Shown piece by piece: positions 23,303 to 35,395 of a stretch of 64,000 nucleotides of DNA. Origin of the DNA: Lycorma delicatula (taxonomy: Eukaryota; Arthropoda; Insecta; Hemiptera; Fulgoridae); contig NC_134455.1 in assembly GCF_047948215.1 (NCBI RefSeq), forward strand, positions 291,921,647 to 291,985,646. The letters run 5' to 3'. The notes beneath the pieces are model-generated. The model ran no database searches and was not told the DNA's origin. It saw only the letters and a list, made by a program, of their open reading frames with translations. Every line of letters begins with the position of its first letter. The stretch's first letter is position 1. The position numbers and the translations under genes are program-made.

Positions 23303-24111
23303 CCAATCTCATATATACGAATGCCTTGCTTATGTGAATTGTAAGTCACCTCAAAATCCTTATCCTATTTAGAGCTGATGATGAAGACCACCGGAAAATA
23401 GAGACGACGATGGAAGAAGAGACCTACCAGTCGCTCAACAGAAGAGCGAAAGAAGCCTGTACTTTCACCTGTTTTGCTCTTTTCAGGGCAAATATTACGG
23501 CCTATGATTATTTACAACCGAAAATACGAAAAGGGAGGCCAAACAAGAAAAATAAAGAAGGAACTACAGCAGCCGATGGAAGACGAAGAAGGTGATGAGA
23601 GTGAAGAAGGATGTACAAAATCTAAATTCTCCAACCATCTTTCTTTCCTCCAATTTACAATTTTTGCCTGTCGTTATCACATGCAACTCCCTCCGACGAA
23701 GGGACTGCATTGCATTCTTTGATAACTAGAGATAGATGCAAACACATTGTTAGTCTTCCAAGGGTAGCCCAAGTAATGATACTTCAAAATAATATGTAAG
23801 GATCGGAATGCAGTTTAAATTCCGTCCATAACCTAGACAAAACTAATATATTACTGACATTAAATAAATAAATATCCGCTCGGTAATAAGAATGATCCAG
23901 TAGCAAGGAGATGTTGTCCACGTTCTACGATGAATACTGGGATACGTAATGTATTTCCCATTATTCTTGTGTTACGTTCCTTTTCGGCTTGGTGCATCAG
24001 TTTGAAATATTCATTCTCTTCTTTCACCCAAACTTTTAGAACTTTATTAGTGCGTATTTTTCTTAGCAAATATTCAATCTAGTTACGTTTTCTGTTCTTT
24101 ACCATTTTAAT
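23303..24111. other. No gene recognised
   Basis: 23340-23640 is less AT-rich and has two overlapping open frames of 61 and 82 codons. They end in charged low-complexity sequence and resemble no family that I know. They could be a degraded retroelement piece. Confidence 0.45.
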
Positions 24112-24824
24112 TACACAAGCCTGCAAAATTTGAGTTGTGAAATGGTTTTTAACTCTTGATAATTGATTTTATCTGTGTTTTAGTGCTGAGTCCGAAAATA
24201 ACCTTCATTTCTTCCCATCATGTTAGAATTTTTCGCAAATCTAAAAATTTGTAAAAAGTTGAAAAATTGCGAAAATGTGATATTATAAAATAGGCATAAA
24301 TTTTTTTTTTACAATAAATTAATATAATATATTCACTTTTTTTGTTTATAATTTGAATCCTTATAGCCAAACAGTTGAGTGGTCTGACGAGGCGGTGAAA
24401 GAGCTTGGCCGATAGGTTGTGACAAGTCTTAACAAAAAATTAATTAATAAATAAAAATAAATTAATTAAAAAATTCACTATAATACAATTTAAGTTTATT
24501 TTGTGGCAATTTTCATTAAAAATTTAGGTGTCAATTACTCTCCGCCCTCCTCTTCAGACCACTCAACTCTACCTGTAAGAATGCATGGTGTAAGCCAAAA
24601 AAGTGAACATATTATATTTAATTTATTATAAAAAACGTTTTATATCTATTTTATTGTATCTTATTTTCGCAATTTTTCAATTTTTTACAAATATTTTTAT
24701 TTGCAATTTACGAAAAATTCTGATGTGTTTGGAAAAAAATTAAGGTTATTTTCGGATTCACCGCTAAAAATCCGTAAGAATCAATTATCAAAAACTAAAA
24801 AACACAACCACCGCAGGCTTGTGT
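24112..24824. mobile_element. Fold-back element with ~280-bp inverted arms
   Basis: The left arm (about 24112-24395) and right arm (about 24542-24824) are inverted copies with moderate divergence. Matching blocks, in order from the outside, are ACACAAGCCTGC, TTGATAATTGATT, TCCGAAAATAACCTT, AGAATTTTTCG, TTGAAAAATTGCGAAAAT and GTTGAGTGGTCTGA. The central spacer is about 146 bases and AT-rich. There is no open frame. Long terminal inverted repeats with a short non-coding centre are the mark of fold-back or long-TIR MITE elements. No clear target-site duplication could be set by eye. Confidence 0.8.
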
Positions 24825-24854
24825 TATTTTTTGTTCTCTAAATCGCTCGGTGTT

Positions 24855-24914
24855 TAGTCATTTTTAATTTTATTTATCCAGTTTACCTTGGATAAATAAA
24901 ATTAAAAATGACTA
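24855..24914. repeat. Perfect 26-bp inverted repeat
   Basis: TAGTCATTTTTAATTTTATT... (24855-24880) is followed after 8 bases by its exact reverse complement (24889-24914). It lies 30 bases beyond the fold-back element. Confidence 0.95.
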
Positions 24915-26195
24915 ATTTTTAATTTAAAATTTTTTTTTTTTTTTTTTTTTAATTAATAGCGAAAGTAGAACTTATTCTTACTTACTTCTACTATGTCTCT
25001 TACTTACATAAATTTTATTAGATGATTTTTACTGTGCATTCATAGGCTATGGAATTAGAAAATATTTTTATTGCTGAATGCAAATCATTTTTAAGGGTTA
25101 ATATTAAAAATTAAAAGTTAAAATTATTTCCAAACCAGTATCTTAAAATCAGATATTACGCGGAAGGTAATAGTTGGTTATTATTATTTTATTTTTATTT
25201 TTTTCAAATAATGAGGTAATCATTTGACAAAGCATAACAAACATAGGAAAATAATAATATTAAATTTAATTATGTATTAATTAATACGGAAATTCTACAT
25301 GTCATCTAATTATCATCTTACCTGATAATATGCTTTGAGGCATACGCAAATCAATCTTACTTAATTCACTTCACGCAGTTCAAGGGATGTTGAGTAATTA
25401 CTAAGTTTATATGTTAATCAGTTTCACAATCGGGTTGGCTTGATTTCCTTTTCTACGAATCTTTTAATTATTTTATTTTGCACGCGCTTTTATATATTTT
25501 CATTAATATTGTTTTAGGAAAGAAGTTAAACTTGCCGTTCAATAATTAAAATTTTTAATTGTAAAATTTTTAAAGATAAATTGGAAACGGTCATTACAGG
25601 TGTAAAAGTATGTCAACTATCGGCGTTTTTTTGCTATACTTCAAAATGTTATCAGTGGATTTGACTGATGATTGTTATTGCATGGAGTCACAGTCCCATA
25701 AATGATGGATCCGTTCGTAATAAATTGCGAATGATTAACCGTTCTTTTAATGATTCCTGTTCCTGTTTCTGAGTAAAATGAATCCTTATGGGTTCAACAA
25801 ATCAAGTCTCCTTATCGCCTCTTTAAACATAATTTAGAATTTTACCATTGATTTCGGTTACGTCATACGATAATTATTTCCTATATGTTATACTACGTAC
25901 AAATAACCTAGATTATTGTTTAAAAATCCCTCCATTTTTGTAAATTTTCATATATAACATTACCTAAATCTAGCAATAAAAACAAAAACGCCATTAATTT
26001 TTTGTCCTTGAATTTTTTTATTATCAAATTCAGTTTGCTTCATTCTCAGATAGCGTTTAATATTGTTTGGTACACTGGATTTATTTTAAATTTATATTTC
26101 ATTTACATGGTGTTGATAGTACAAAATATTGTGTTCTATCAATAGTAACTATTTTCAATTTCATTCTGTTTATTACATATTTTATTTACTTAACT
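24915..26195. other. AT-rich stretch, no gene recognised
   Basis: It starts with a poly-T tract of about 23 bases near 24930. No coding sequence or recognised repeat follows. Confidence 0.55.
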
Positions 26196-26199
26196 GCAC

Positions 26200-27180
26200 T
26201 AAAGAAGAAATAGTTAAAGAACTGCTGAAGGCTGACCGTGAGAAGAAATGGTGCGCTTCTGCCCTCTGCTTCTCAGTTGCTCTCGTTTAATAGATCTTTC
26301 TTACCCAATAAGGTGCGTGCTGGTAAACGTTGTGAAAATGTAAGAGCTTTTATACCCCATATTATGCAACTACTCTATATGGCACCGCTTTGAACACACT
26401 GCACTCAGATGTGAAATACAACAAATCTGCGTGTGTGGTGAGACAAGCCATGAAATCGAGCCGTGCAGAGCATCTCTTCTTTGAATCAATTGTAAAGGAC
26501 AACATAACTGCTATTCCAAAAACTAGAAACTGTGATTCAAAAGGTAAAAAACTGCAAAAGATCAGCTATCCTGAAGTAAGGAAAATCGTCAGCAGCCGAA
26601 CACCTCGATCGACATCAGCGTATGCATAAGCCACTGTTACCCCTTCTATGCCAAAGATTGATGCAGATGGCTGCTCTCAATCCTTGCGCTAAGCCTGGCT
26701 ACTATGACTGAGAAAATCACATTAAACAAATTAAAATCTCCCCCTCCAATGGAAGTTTTAAGACCTGCTAAGATACAGCCACCAAAAAATAGCGTTTTTA
26801 AAAATATTAAAGACATTTGAGAAGGTCAAAACAAACTCCTCCCACTATTCATAAGGTGGAGGAAGGTGAAGTAAAAATTCAGAAGTCTGAGCCTAAATTG
26901 ATATAGGTTGAAATTCAGGTAGAAAAGGTCCTCAATGAGGGAAGACGGAAGGATCATGAAATGATGATTGCGGATAGAGAAACTGTTGAACATTCACCTA
27001 TGAAGCATCCGAAAACACAGAAGATTCCAAAAGAGAGGGTGAGCACCGCTGTCGTCCTAAAAATTTCATCAGGGAGTGAGTCCATCAAGTCTAGACTTGG
27101 AGCCAATACTCCTCGTCCATTTGCGCCGGTGTCAACCGACACTGCTACAAAATGTACTCTCAATCACCGTTAATGGTATT
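26200..27180 (+). pseudogene. Decayed LINE ORF1 (gag) with CCHC zinc knuckles
   Basis: In frame around 26370-26560 the sequence reads HRFEHTALRCEIQQICVCGE, then SHEIEPC, a stop, and INCKGQHNCYSKN. This lines up with the knuckle region of the intact ORF1 at 51161-52225 (QRFGHTAVRC, ICVCSDEVHEGEPC, INCKGQHSCISRNC). It is an old copy of the same or a close LINE family, in the opposite orientation. The first two cysteines of the first knuckle are lost (the segment reads WHRFEHTALRC). Downstream it decays through several frames: 26390-26629 and 26961-27173 are open but shifted, and Lys/Glu/Pro-rich. No endonuclease or RT follows, so the copy is truncated. Confidence 0.7.
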
Positions 27181-27217
27181 GGGGGTGGATTAAGTTTCCA
27201 TCTCCCAAGTCCTTAAA

Positions 27218-27241
27218 CACCCTGTCTTGAAAGACAGGGTG
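27218..27241. repeat. 11-bp perfect hairpin
   Basis: CACCCTGTCTT and AAGACAGGGTG flank GA. It lies just after the LINE gag fossil and may be part of it. Confidence 0.85.
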
Positions 27242-27778
27242 CCAATCCTGACTGTTATTCAAATGTAGAGCCTCTCGAATTAAAGATAAAGAGACCTTAT
27301 CACCTGACTAAGATAGAAAATGAATGTTTTATAAGTTTTGGCCATATCTAGCGCCTAGATTACAGACTGTATCACCCACTGTATTAAATATTCTTCCACA
27401 GAAACTGGAAATATGTATTTTTCTAATAATAATAAATACATTGCAATTCTTTTCAGCCTATTAAAGAAAACTTTGATATTTTGTATGAGATTGTGGTATA
27501 ATTTGTAATGCTTGAACCGACAAGAGTACTTTTATTTTAAGTATTAACTAAATTTTTAACAATATTTTATGATAAAATCTTTTATATTATTATCTTTTGA
27601 CTGAATGGAATTTATACACTTTTTCTTTAGTTTCAAACATTATTCTAGAAATTTTTTGTTATTTTTCTTTAGGCAAGGTCCATTAAGTAGAAATAATTTC
27701 ACGTTTTTTATTAGTAGTAACAGGGTTAAATCTCTAATGCAAGAATTAAATCCAGATTAATGAGGCAATGACAGATGG
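27242..27778. other. AT-rich stretch, no gene recognised
   Basis: Nothing identifiable was seen. Confidence 0.6.
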
Positions 27779-27943
27779 ATATTTTTTTTTCAACCTCCGG
27801 ACCACCGTTAGGTATTGCTTCAGAGGATGAGATGAATGAATGATTTGTAGCGTGCGTGAAAATGCCATGTCTGACCGGGATTCGAACCTGGGACCTCCGG
27901 ATGAAAGGCCGAAATGCTCCCACTCGCGCTATGGGGGCCGGCA
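27779..27943 (-). repeat. SINE2 copy (tRNA-derived SINE, complete)
   Basis: On the minus strand the tRNA-like head starts GCCGGCCCCCATAGCGCGAG, which includes an A box. The B box is GGTTCGAATCC in a T-arm-like context. A short body follows (GGCATTTTCACGCACGCTAC), then CATCCTCTGAAGCAATACC, TAACGGTGGTCCGGAGGTT and a short poly(A) (T run at 27782-27791). The head cannot form a tRNA acceptor stem, and the body repeats at 38993-39097, so it is a SINE and not a tRNA gene. The two minus-strand open frames across it are artefacts. Confidence 0.85.
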
Positions 27944-27945
27944 TG

Positions 27946-28785
27946 ACAGATGCATTTGCCTGAACATATGTCCAGTAATTTTACTTCAAATGTAGACGTC
28001 TTAGAAAATTTGAAGTAAACTAGATGATTAACTGAAATGGGTGTGTATTTATTAAATTTGAGGATATATGTACGTGAGCGCGCCACTAATAATATTTAAA
28101 AGGCTCATATTTGTAATAAAAGGGCTTTGAGAGCTTTGCGCTTTCGCTTTCGAAGTGTGAAATATTGATTGTAGAAATGGTTCCTTTCACTTAGTCACAA
28201 CATTAACTCTCCTCTGGCATAATAATGTATGCATAATAATACTATTTACTTCAGAAACCTCATAGTGTTTTTACCACGGATAGTGTTAAATGGAAATGTA
28301 GTTAACCGTTTGACATTCAAAATCGCTATAGAATTTCATCTGTTTGAATAAAATAAGGTTTGCTGAATTTATTTACTTTTCTACTTTATTATTAAAACAA
28401 AATCTTCCCTGTTTGACGCAGGAGTTAGTAATGTATTTTCTATCATTGAAAAAGCTGAATGCAATTTTGATGTCGTATGAAGATGCAAATTATTATTGAA
28501 ACACCGAAATTACTATAGAATCTTTTTGTTTTATTTTTATCTATTTAGTTTAGTCATTATTTTTCAAACATTTTCATTTTTTGTTTATAGTTTATTTTAA
28601 TTTTATATTTTAACGTAGTTTAGAATGAATGAGAACGAAAAGATCTATTTATTTTGAAGTCATGATTCAGTTGACTGTTCTGGTATTATTCCCTCTTCAT
28701 TTCTGTTTTATCTTAATCTTTTGTGTACCTTAAACATATTTACAATATTTTACATTACCAATTGTCTGTTTTATATATTTCAATT
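27946..28785. other. AT-rich stretch, no gene recognised
   Basis: No coding sequence or known repeat was seen. The part next to 28790 may be the 3' end of the LINE fossil there. Confidence 0.55.
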
Positions 28786-28789
28786 CTTT

Positions 28790-29480
28790 TTTTCTCTTAG
28801 CTTTTACCTTTTATAAGCTCCTCAATCACCAAGTAAACTACAACTGTTTTTCTTAATGCATACCCGATCCCACCGACAGACATATCTTATATGTTTTAAA
28901 AATCCTGTTCCAATTTATTTCTCCTCTCTCATTCTTCTTAATCCTTGTCATTTAATATTTAATTTTTTTCGAATATTTATTTTTAAAATTAATTTTGAAC
29001 ATCCTCTTCTTACCTCACACCTCAAAAGCTTCTAGTCATTTTTTTTGTATAATTCAAATTTTACCGTTCCTTTATTTTTTCCAAATTTCGATGTTTGATT
29101 ACCATAAAGTGATACACCCGAAAACGACATTTTCAGTAAGTCCCTGATTTTTAGATTTATATTTTATAATAGTAGGTTTCTTCTCTAGATGAAGTAGTTG
29201 TTGATACAAATCTACTTCTATTCACCGATCTTAATACTAATTCTTCATTCTTTTCCTTAGCATCATATTTCATTACTTTAGTTTATCAATGATTTATTTT
29301 CATATTTCTTTTTGCCATCAGCATCTCATGACATTCAGTAATTTTTAAAACACTTATATATCAACCAAAAGATCAGTAAATCGTAACATTTAAATTTTTA
29401 TCCTTAAACAGTATCTTCACTTTAAAATTTTTCCTACAATTTCTGTATCACTTCCTTTGGGCACAAATTAACAGGAATAG
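28790..29480 (-). pseudogene. LINE reverse transcriptase C-terminal fossil
   Basis: Translated on the minus strand with frameshifts, it gives segments in the order of the thumb and downstream region of LINE-type RTs: AKRNMKIN near 29310, SFSGVSLYGNQT near 29120 (compare the family pattern SVALYGSETW), YKKM near 29050, GLRRMREE near 28935, and GGIGYALRKTVVVYLVIEEL near 28820-28880 (compare W-IGH-LR--------IEG). The pattern is known from RTE/CR1/L2-like elements. The clade cannot be fixed. The fossil is not related to the Jockey copies elsewhere in the window as far as can be seen. Confidence 0.5.
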
Positions 29481-31109
29481 TCTCATTCCTTCTAAATAAG
29501 AATTTTTATTTTTTATTTTACTGTAGCTTATTACTAAAACTATAACGGTAAAATGAGACTATATTGAAATTTTTGTAAAAAAATTGTCAAGCATAATTGA
29601 TGAAATTTTAAGTTATTTAACTTAATTGTTTAAATAGTTTTACTAATCTTATCTTCAGTAGTTTCCGATAGATTGCAAAAATGCCCAAAATTTAGGCACT
29701 TTTCTAATTTTAAATTTACTTTATTATTTCTAAATTAAAAGAGTAACACTCTGTAATAAAATTCACAGTGAATTTAATTCTTAGATACTGATCTAAGAGA
29801 GTCAACTTATAACTTAAAAAGCCATGTAAAACTTCAATTTTTATTTATTACAAACTACCATATGGCAGAAATATATATAATTTTAACTCGAACCACAAAT
29901 ATTTTTTGTTTATATTCAAAAGAATGAAACAAAATTGACCACTGAAAAAAAAAAGAGTAAAAATAAATAATAAATTTGTTTTACGACCGCATAAATTGTT
30001 CATAAAATATTCCGTTAGATGTAAAATTTGTTGCCTGGTAGCGGATTTTTTCTTTCAATTTCTAAAAATATTGTGGGAATAAAAAATTATTTCCTTGTAC
30101 ACTACGTATGAGCTTCGGATTCTTAAATTTAGCACATTATTTAAACAATGGAATAACTTTATTAATGTTATCTCATATCATTTAATAATAAAAAAAATCT
30201 TTAAAACGGATCATGACCCTCCTTTTGTAGCATCTCGCTGATAATATAGATTGTAAAGTTAAGTTTATCTTTTGGTATTCTCACTATGAAAATCTCACAA
30301 TTATTCATTGATAACTGTTTACCTGGTTTTCTAATATTATAAAAAGAAATTTTTATTAAAGGATATAATTTTTATAATATGAACCTTTTTTCAACACATT
30401 TTTGCGTTTATTTTCGGCTTCTCTGAAGTCCTCTAGAGTTGATTAAAAAACTTCTTAATTTTTTATAAAATTAGCCGAGATAGCAAAATATTGTTTATAT
30501 TACAAAAAAAAAAAAAAACACTCGTAATTGTTTCTATAGCTAAGGTTATCGAATGGCGTTAAAATGAATACTATATGAACGGATTTTTTCCACATGGGTT
30601 TAACTAGTTAATACTGAAAATAATATGATGGGATGAGTTGTTTTATAAACAATAGTTTACCGATGAGAATAACATTAAAAATAGTAATAAACATTTTCCG
30701 AACTCGTTTGGGATGTAGTTAAAATGGAACCCTGGGAATATTTGATAGTTATCATTGGCCGTTAATATTCATTGGATTGGGAAATAAACGCATTAATGAA
30801 AAACATTCCCAGTAGTGGAAATATAACTTCAATGACAACGCTCAGATATTGTCGATCGCTTCATTGCTTCCCTTCACATAGATAGGGAGGTGCTTTGAAT
30901 TTATATTTATGTTTAAAATAATATTTTTTTCATATAAACTGATGACGTGTTTTATTATAATTTTTAATATCATATTTAATGTGTAAGTATGCAAAATTAA
31001 GATAATTAATAACGATTGCATGCATTTTTACTTTCTCTGCAAATAAAGTCACAATAGCTACATGAAAGTGAAAGTATGGTGATACATCAAAAATAGGGTG
31101 TCGGATTAT
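29481..31109. other. AT-rich stretch, no gene recognised
   Basis: No coding sequence or recognised repeat was seen. Confidence 0.6.
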
Positions 31110-31700
31110 TTGTAAATATTTATGTTTTAGCTTCTAACTTGTTCATTAAGACCAAAAAAAAACATAATTATTTATGTAAGTGCATACGTATGTAAATATG
31201 TGTGTAACTTCGCTTTTGGCTTTATATCTCAGGACTGATAAAACCGATTTTCTTCATATTTTACTAAAATATTTTTATATATGGGAAATTAATCATATTA
31301 ACTTTATTTCAAAATTTGCTAAGGGAGGAAGGTAAGTAAAACATTTAAGAGAAAATTTTATTAAAGCATATTTTTTACCTACAATGCATAAATAAAAAAT
31401 AAATAAAAAATTTCAAGAAAATCCCACCTTTTAAAAAATTTTTTAATGCTTTATTTTCTTCACTTTAAATATTTTTCACAAATATTTTTTTAAAGGTTAT
31501 ACTTCATATATAGAGCTATCAAGAAATGTCTATGATGTTTTAAAAATAAGAGACCACACACCTAAAATGCAAAAAGGTTTTTAGAAAATTTTATTTTTCT
31601 TAGTTTAGCCTATACTTAACGGGAAAGGAATGATAGATTTAGAGAAAATACATTTAAGAAAATTATTTAAGCTTAACGTATGTATGAATAATTTTAGAAA
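31110..31700 (+). repeat. Family B copy 2
   Basis: It repeats the blocks of 21590-22195 in the same order and on the same strand: AGACCAAAAAA, the tetranucleotide run, TATATCTCAGGACTGAT, ACCGATTTTCTTCA, CATTTAAGAGAAAA, GCTATCAAGAAATG, AAAATGCAAAAAGG. The poly-T insertion of copy 1 is absent. Confidence 0.75.
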
Positions 31701-33540
31701 ACGTTTTTCTAAATATTCATTCTCCTACCATTTCTGTTTTTTTTTTTATTTTGAATATCCAGAAAAATCGTGCAATCCAAATTTTGTTCTTCTTTGCTCA
31801 CTCTTTTTTCAGTTTTCATTTACTATTTTTTACTTAGGTTTGGAAAAGTAAGCAAAATAAAAATAGAACAATGCGTAACTTTCAAAACACTTAATACTAA
31901 ATAACTAGTTTAGTAGTTACAAGGAATTATTTTTTTGGAAGTCTATAATTTTCGAATTGAATGCGAATAATTGCAAAAGAAATCAAGTTATAACAGTGTA
32001 ACATGCAACTATATTAAAGGATTTTATTTTTGCACAATAACTGTACATTTTGAAACGATACCCGAATGAATTTGGAATTATATAATATAATTGGGTAGAA
32101 GTAAAACATTCTAAAGGAAGGATGTTCCGAATATAACAATTTATGTTATGTGTATATTATTATATTATCCATTACGTTCATAATAATCGTTATTTAATAA
32201 ACTTTAATTATCTTTTTTTGGTTTTATTTCGTTGTTTTCTAGGTTACATGGCACAATTAATCAAACTAAAATCGAATTAAATCAAAACAATATGTTTATT
32301 CTGGTTAAAACTGATGTACCGTAAGAGTATACATCATTTTAAAATATACAAATGACAATTTATGCTATTTAATTTTTCTGTAAAACAATTTTTAAACGAT
32401 GTAAATTATTTTTTTTCAATTTTTTTCTTTTTCAAGTAATTTTAACTTTTTTCACTGCGGTATTTGAATGTTTCATATATTCGTCAACTATCTGCATAAT
32501 AAACAACCACTGAGCGATTGAATGAAATCATCTACTTCTTGGTTCTAAATTCATTTATCGAATTTTTTTTATATTGTTACTAACGTATAATTCCTGATAT
32601 AATAAAAGAGTCTAGATTGAAAAAAAGGAACGTAGAAAATAATAATTTTTATTTTCTACATTACGGTTTTTATGACATGATGTTTTTAATCTAATTCTAT
32701 TGTTAGTATTCTATTTCTATTGTTGGAACATAAACCAATCATTATTTAAATGAAAAGGTGGATGTATACACGAGAATGCATCCACCTGTTTTTTCCGTCC
32801 TTTTTGTCTTCATAAGTGCATGTACGTCCGTTTGTAAAATAAGCTTAATTATTTTAAGTTTATTTACCTTTCATCATCTTCAAGATTGCTCTTCTAAACT
32901 CCTTGAATATCCACCTAATAAAAACAAGTGTAAAAAGAGAAAACTGAAGAATATGATCTTCATCTCCAAAACATGAACTTGATGCTCACTGTCGTCTATT
33001 CCCAACCTCCCTTGTAACTTTACACCTCTGTAATGTCATTATAAACATAAATTTTTTCTGTTCTTTTATACATTGTTAAAAAAAAAATTATTTTTAAATA
33101 TGCAGTCTCCTAGTTAAGAGTAAATTAAAATTTATTTTCTATACACACAAAGATCGCTATGAAAAATGTGATTAGACCTTAAATATAAGGATATATTTTT
33201 TCTACAAAAATAGATGTTTGGTAAACTACAACGCCATTTACATTTTTTATATGATAACAATCTTATAAAAGCAGATGCTCCCCGCATTGACGATGAAGAT
33301 CACGCATAGCATATCACAAAATATTACGTAGCATGATAAAAATTCCTTCACAAATAAATAAAGCTGATACGTGCTTCCTTTAAAAAATAATATCTAATCT
33401 TAATGGAACCTAATTGATGAGAATAGTACAGAGTGGCCGGGAAGTCATCAACTAAAATCAGAACTAAAAATTTGTAATGAGTCATAAATGAAAATTGCGA
33501 TATAATAATGAATTACTTTATTTACTGATGCGGTGAATAA
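31701..33540. other. AT-rich stretch, no gene recognised
   Basis: Short open frames at 31630-31851 and 32758-32976 are T-rich and unrelated to known families. Nothing else was seen. Confidence 0.55.
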
Positions 33541-33544
33541 TTTT

Positions 33545-33960
33545 AATAAAGGCCGGCAGGTTGCAGCGTGTCGTTCCATATCTGTATCTGACAGTTAGTT
33601 CATTGATGAACTTCGGACGGAATGGCCTAACTTTCAAATCCTTTTCATATGGTCTTGCATTGTCGTCCGCGAATACGAAGTTCAACTGACCGTTTACGAG
33701 TTGATTTCATTGAGTATTGTTAAATGGAAACTGCAACAGCAGTACATATTTCTAACCGCGTTAACTTTCATCAACTCCGCGGCCTATCTTTAACAATGCC
33801 TTATTCAAACGCACGTTTTTCCCATGCCAACATTGTTGCTTTTGGTAGTGGCAGCTTATTAAAGCGTTGCCAAAACATATCTCTAATTGTCTTCATTGAC
33901 ACTTGTCACTAACCGCTCCTCGACGTTGTAACTAGTGTCAGCCATTTTAGTACAACTGTC
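33545..33960 (-). pseudogene. Mariner-like transposase N-terminal fossil (helix-turn-helix region)
   Basis: Minus-strand segments in consecutive order are MKTIRDMFWQRFNKLPLPKA then LAWEKRAFE*GIVKDRPRS (first helix-turn-helix and the GRP linker), KSTRKRSVELRI, RTTMQDHMKR, DLKVRPFRPKFINELT and LSDTDMERHAATCR. The frames change at least three times and there are stops. The pattern (fungal-like HTH, linker, then S-R--S-ELGI-RT----L--DL--RP) is that of DUF4817-type transposase N-termini linked to the Tc1/mariner group. The catalytic DDE part is missing. The plus-strand frame at 33724-33912 is the complement and not a gene. Confidence 0.65.
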
Positions 33961-35105
33961 TTTTAATCAGAGTGTGTGATGGAAATGTTTCTAACCGACC
34001 CCAACGGAAATACCGTGTATTCTAAACACAAATCGTAACTCATATTTTTCGTTTAACTTTATGGATACGGTGATTTCTCGCACGCATCACAGACTAATAG
34101 TTTGTTATATGCAGTGCTCGATATCAGTTTTCAAGATCATCATCTACACAAATTTTAGAAAGAACTTTTATAGTACCCAAGTAGGACATTACATCAATAA
34201 AATATAGGAGTAAGAAAATGTGAAATATGTGAGTAGTTAAAATTATTCTTTTAAACATTATATAATAAATGTTTTGATTTTAATATTTTGAAGATACTAT
34301 TATTAATCCTATAATATTTATTTATGAAGTGATAATTAAATTCTGTCTAAGAAAAATTAACGTGTAAATTTATATTTTCATAATTTTAATAAATGCTACT
34401 TGGAAGTTCGTAAAATATGTTATGTATGAAAATAGTTAACGGATAAATTATATCATGACATCAGTAAATGTAGTAACATAAAATATATTTTTTGAAAAGA
34501 ATTTACAGTAGTTTTACTTGAAAATGTTTTACTTGATAAATGATTTTCTTTACCTTCTGTATAATTTCTAAGTAGTTTTTGATTTATAATAATTTCTTAC
34601 TTACCAACTACTTGGTATAGAGTTTGTAGAAGATGGTTTTAATAAAAAAAAAGGTCGATGAAAACGATTTGTTAAGCACAACAGAAAAAAATTTACTCTC
34701 ATAGAATGTCGTTGTATACAAATAAATCAGGAAAATTTCACTGGTCAAAGGATTTTACCTAGAAAATAATGGATTTGGATAAACCTATTTAAAGATTTCT
34801 AGAGTGCATAATAATTATTTGTTCAGTTGTCGTTTAGTTGGATTTTCATTTCAACTATCTTAATAATATTTTACTTACATAGCCAACAGAATAAAAATGT
34901 GGAAACAAAATATTTCTGCAAGTTAATAACGTTTTACCTTCATCTAATCATGTCGAAAAATCTCGGGAATACAGAAAACGAATACAGTCAAATTGTTTTG
35001 TTATTCGATAGAGAATTTACATTTTGTTGCGTCAAAACCAATTTTTTTTTTTTTAAATTTGTTGTATTTTAATTTTTTTAACATTTATTTAAATTTATTG
35101 AGTTT
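33961..35105. other. AT-rich stretch, no gene recognised
   Basis: Nothing recognisable was seen between the two transposase fossils. Confidence 0.55.
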
Positions 35106-35109
35106 GGCA

Positions 35110-35395
35110 GAGTGCTTTTGATTCTCGTCAGCTACTACAATAGAATCATTAATGTTCTTTTATGTAGTAATTGAACCTGTTCCAACTGGTAAATATTTAT
35201 TTTTCAGACCTAATATCGCAACCTCAAAATTACTGGACTACGTATTGATAGCATGACCATTAGGCATAAAATCAGGGTGCCAATTATTAAAATATCTACG
35301 AAACGTGTCCATATAGTAAACTTATAATAGCCATTATTGTTGTAGAACATTTCAACTGCAAAAGCACGCTGTGTACCGGTTCATTCCTCATGGTA
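35110..35395 (-). pseudogene. Second mariner-like transposase N-terminal fossil
   Basis: The minus strand reads TQRAFAVEMFYNNNGYYKFT (35300-35370), then after a frameshift RRYFNNWHPDFMPNGHAINT, NFEVAILGLKNKYLPVGTGS and a segment ending ADENQKHS. This follows the known N-terminal layout of DUF4817 transposases (Q-A--VE-FY-N--S---TQ--FR--F, W---F--TGS, then GRPRT and an SP--S motif). Only the first domain is left. It differs in sequence from the 33545-33960 fossil, so it comes from another family member. Confidence 0.6.

Noticed and set aside
27870..27943. tRNA gene on the minus strand
   Set aside because: It has a good B box and T-arm, but the 5' GCCGGCC finds no complementary 3' acceptor strand, and a SINE body and tail that recur at 38993-39097 follow directly.
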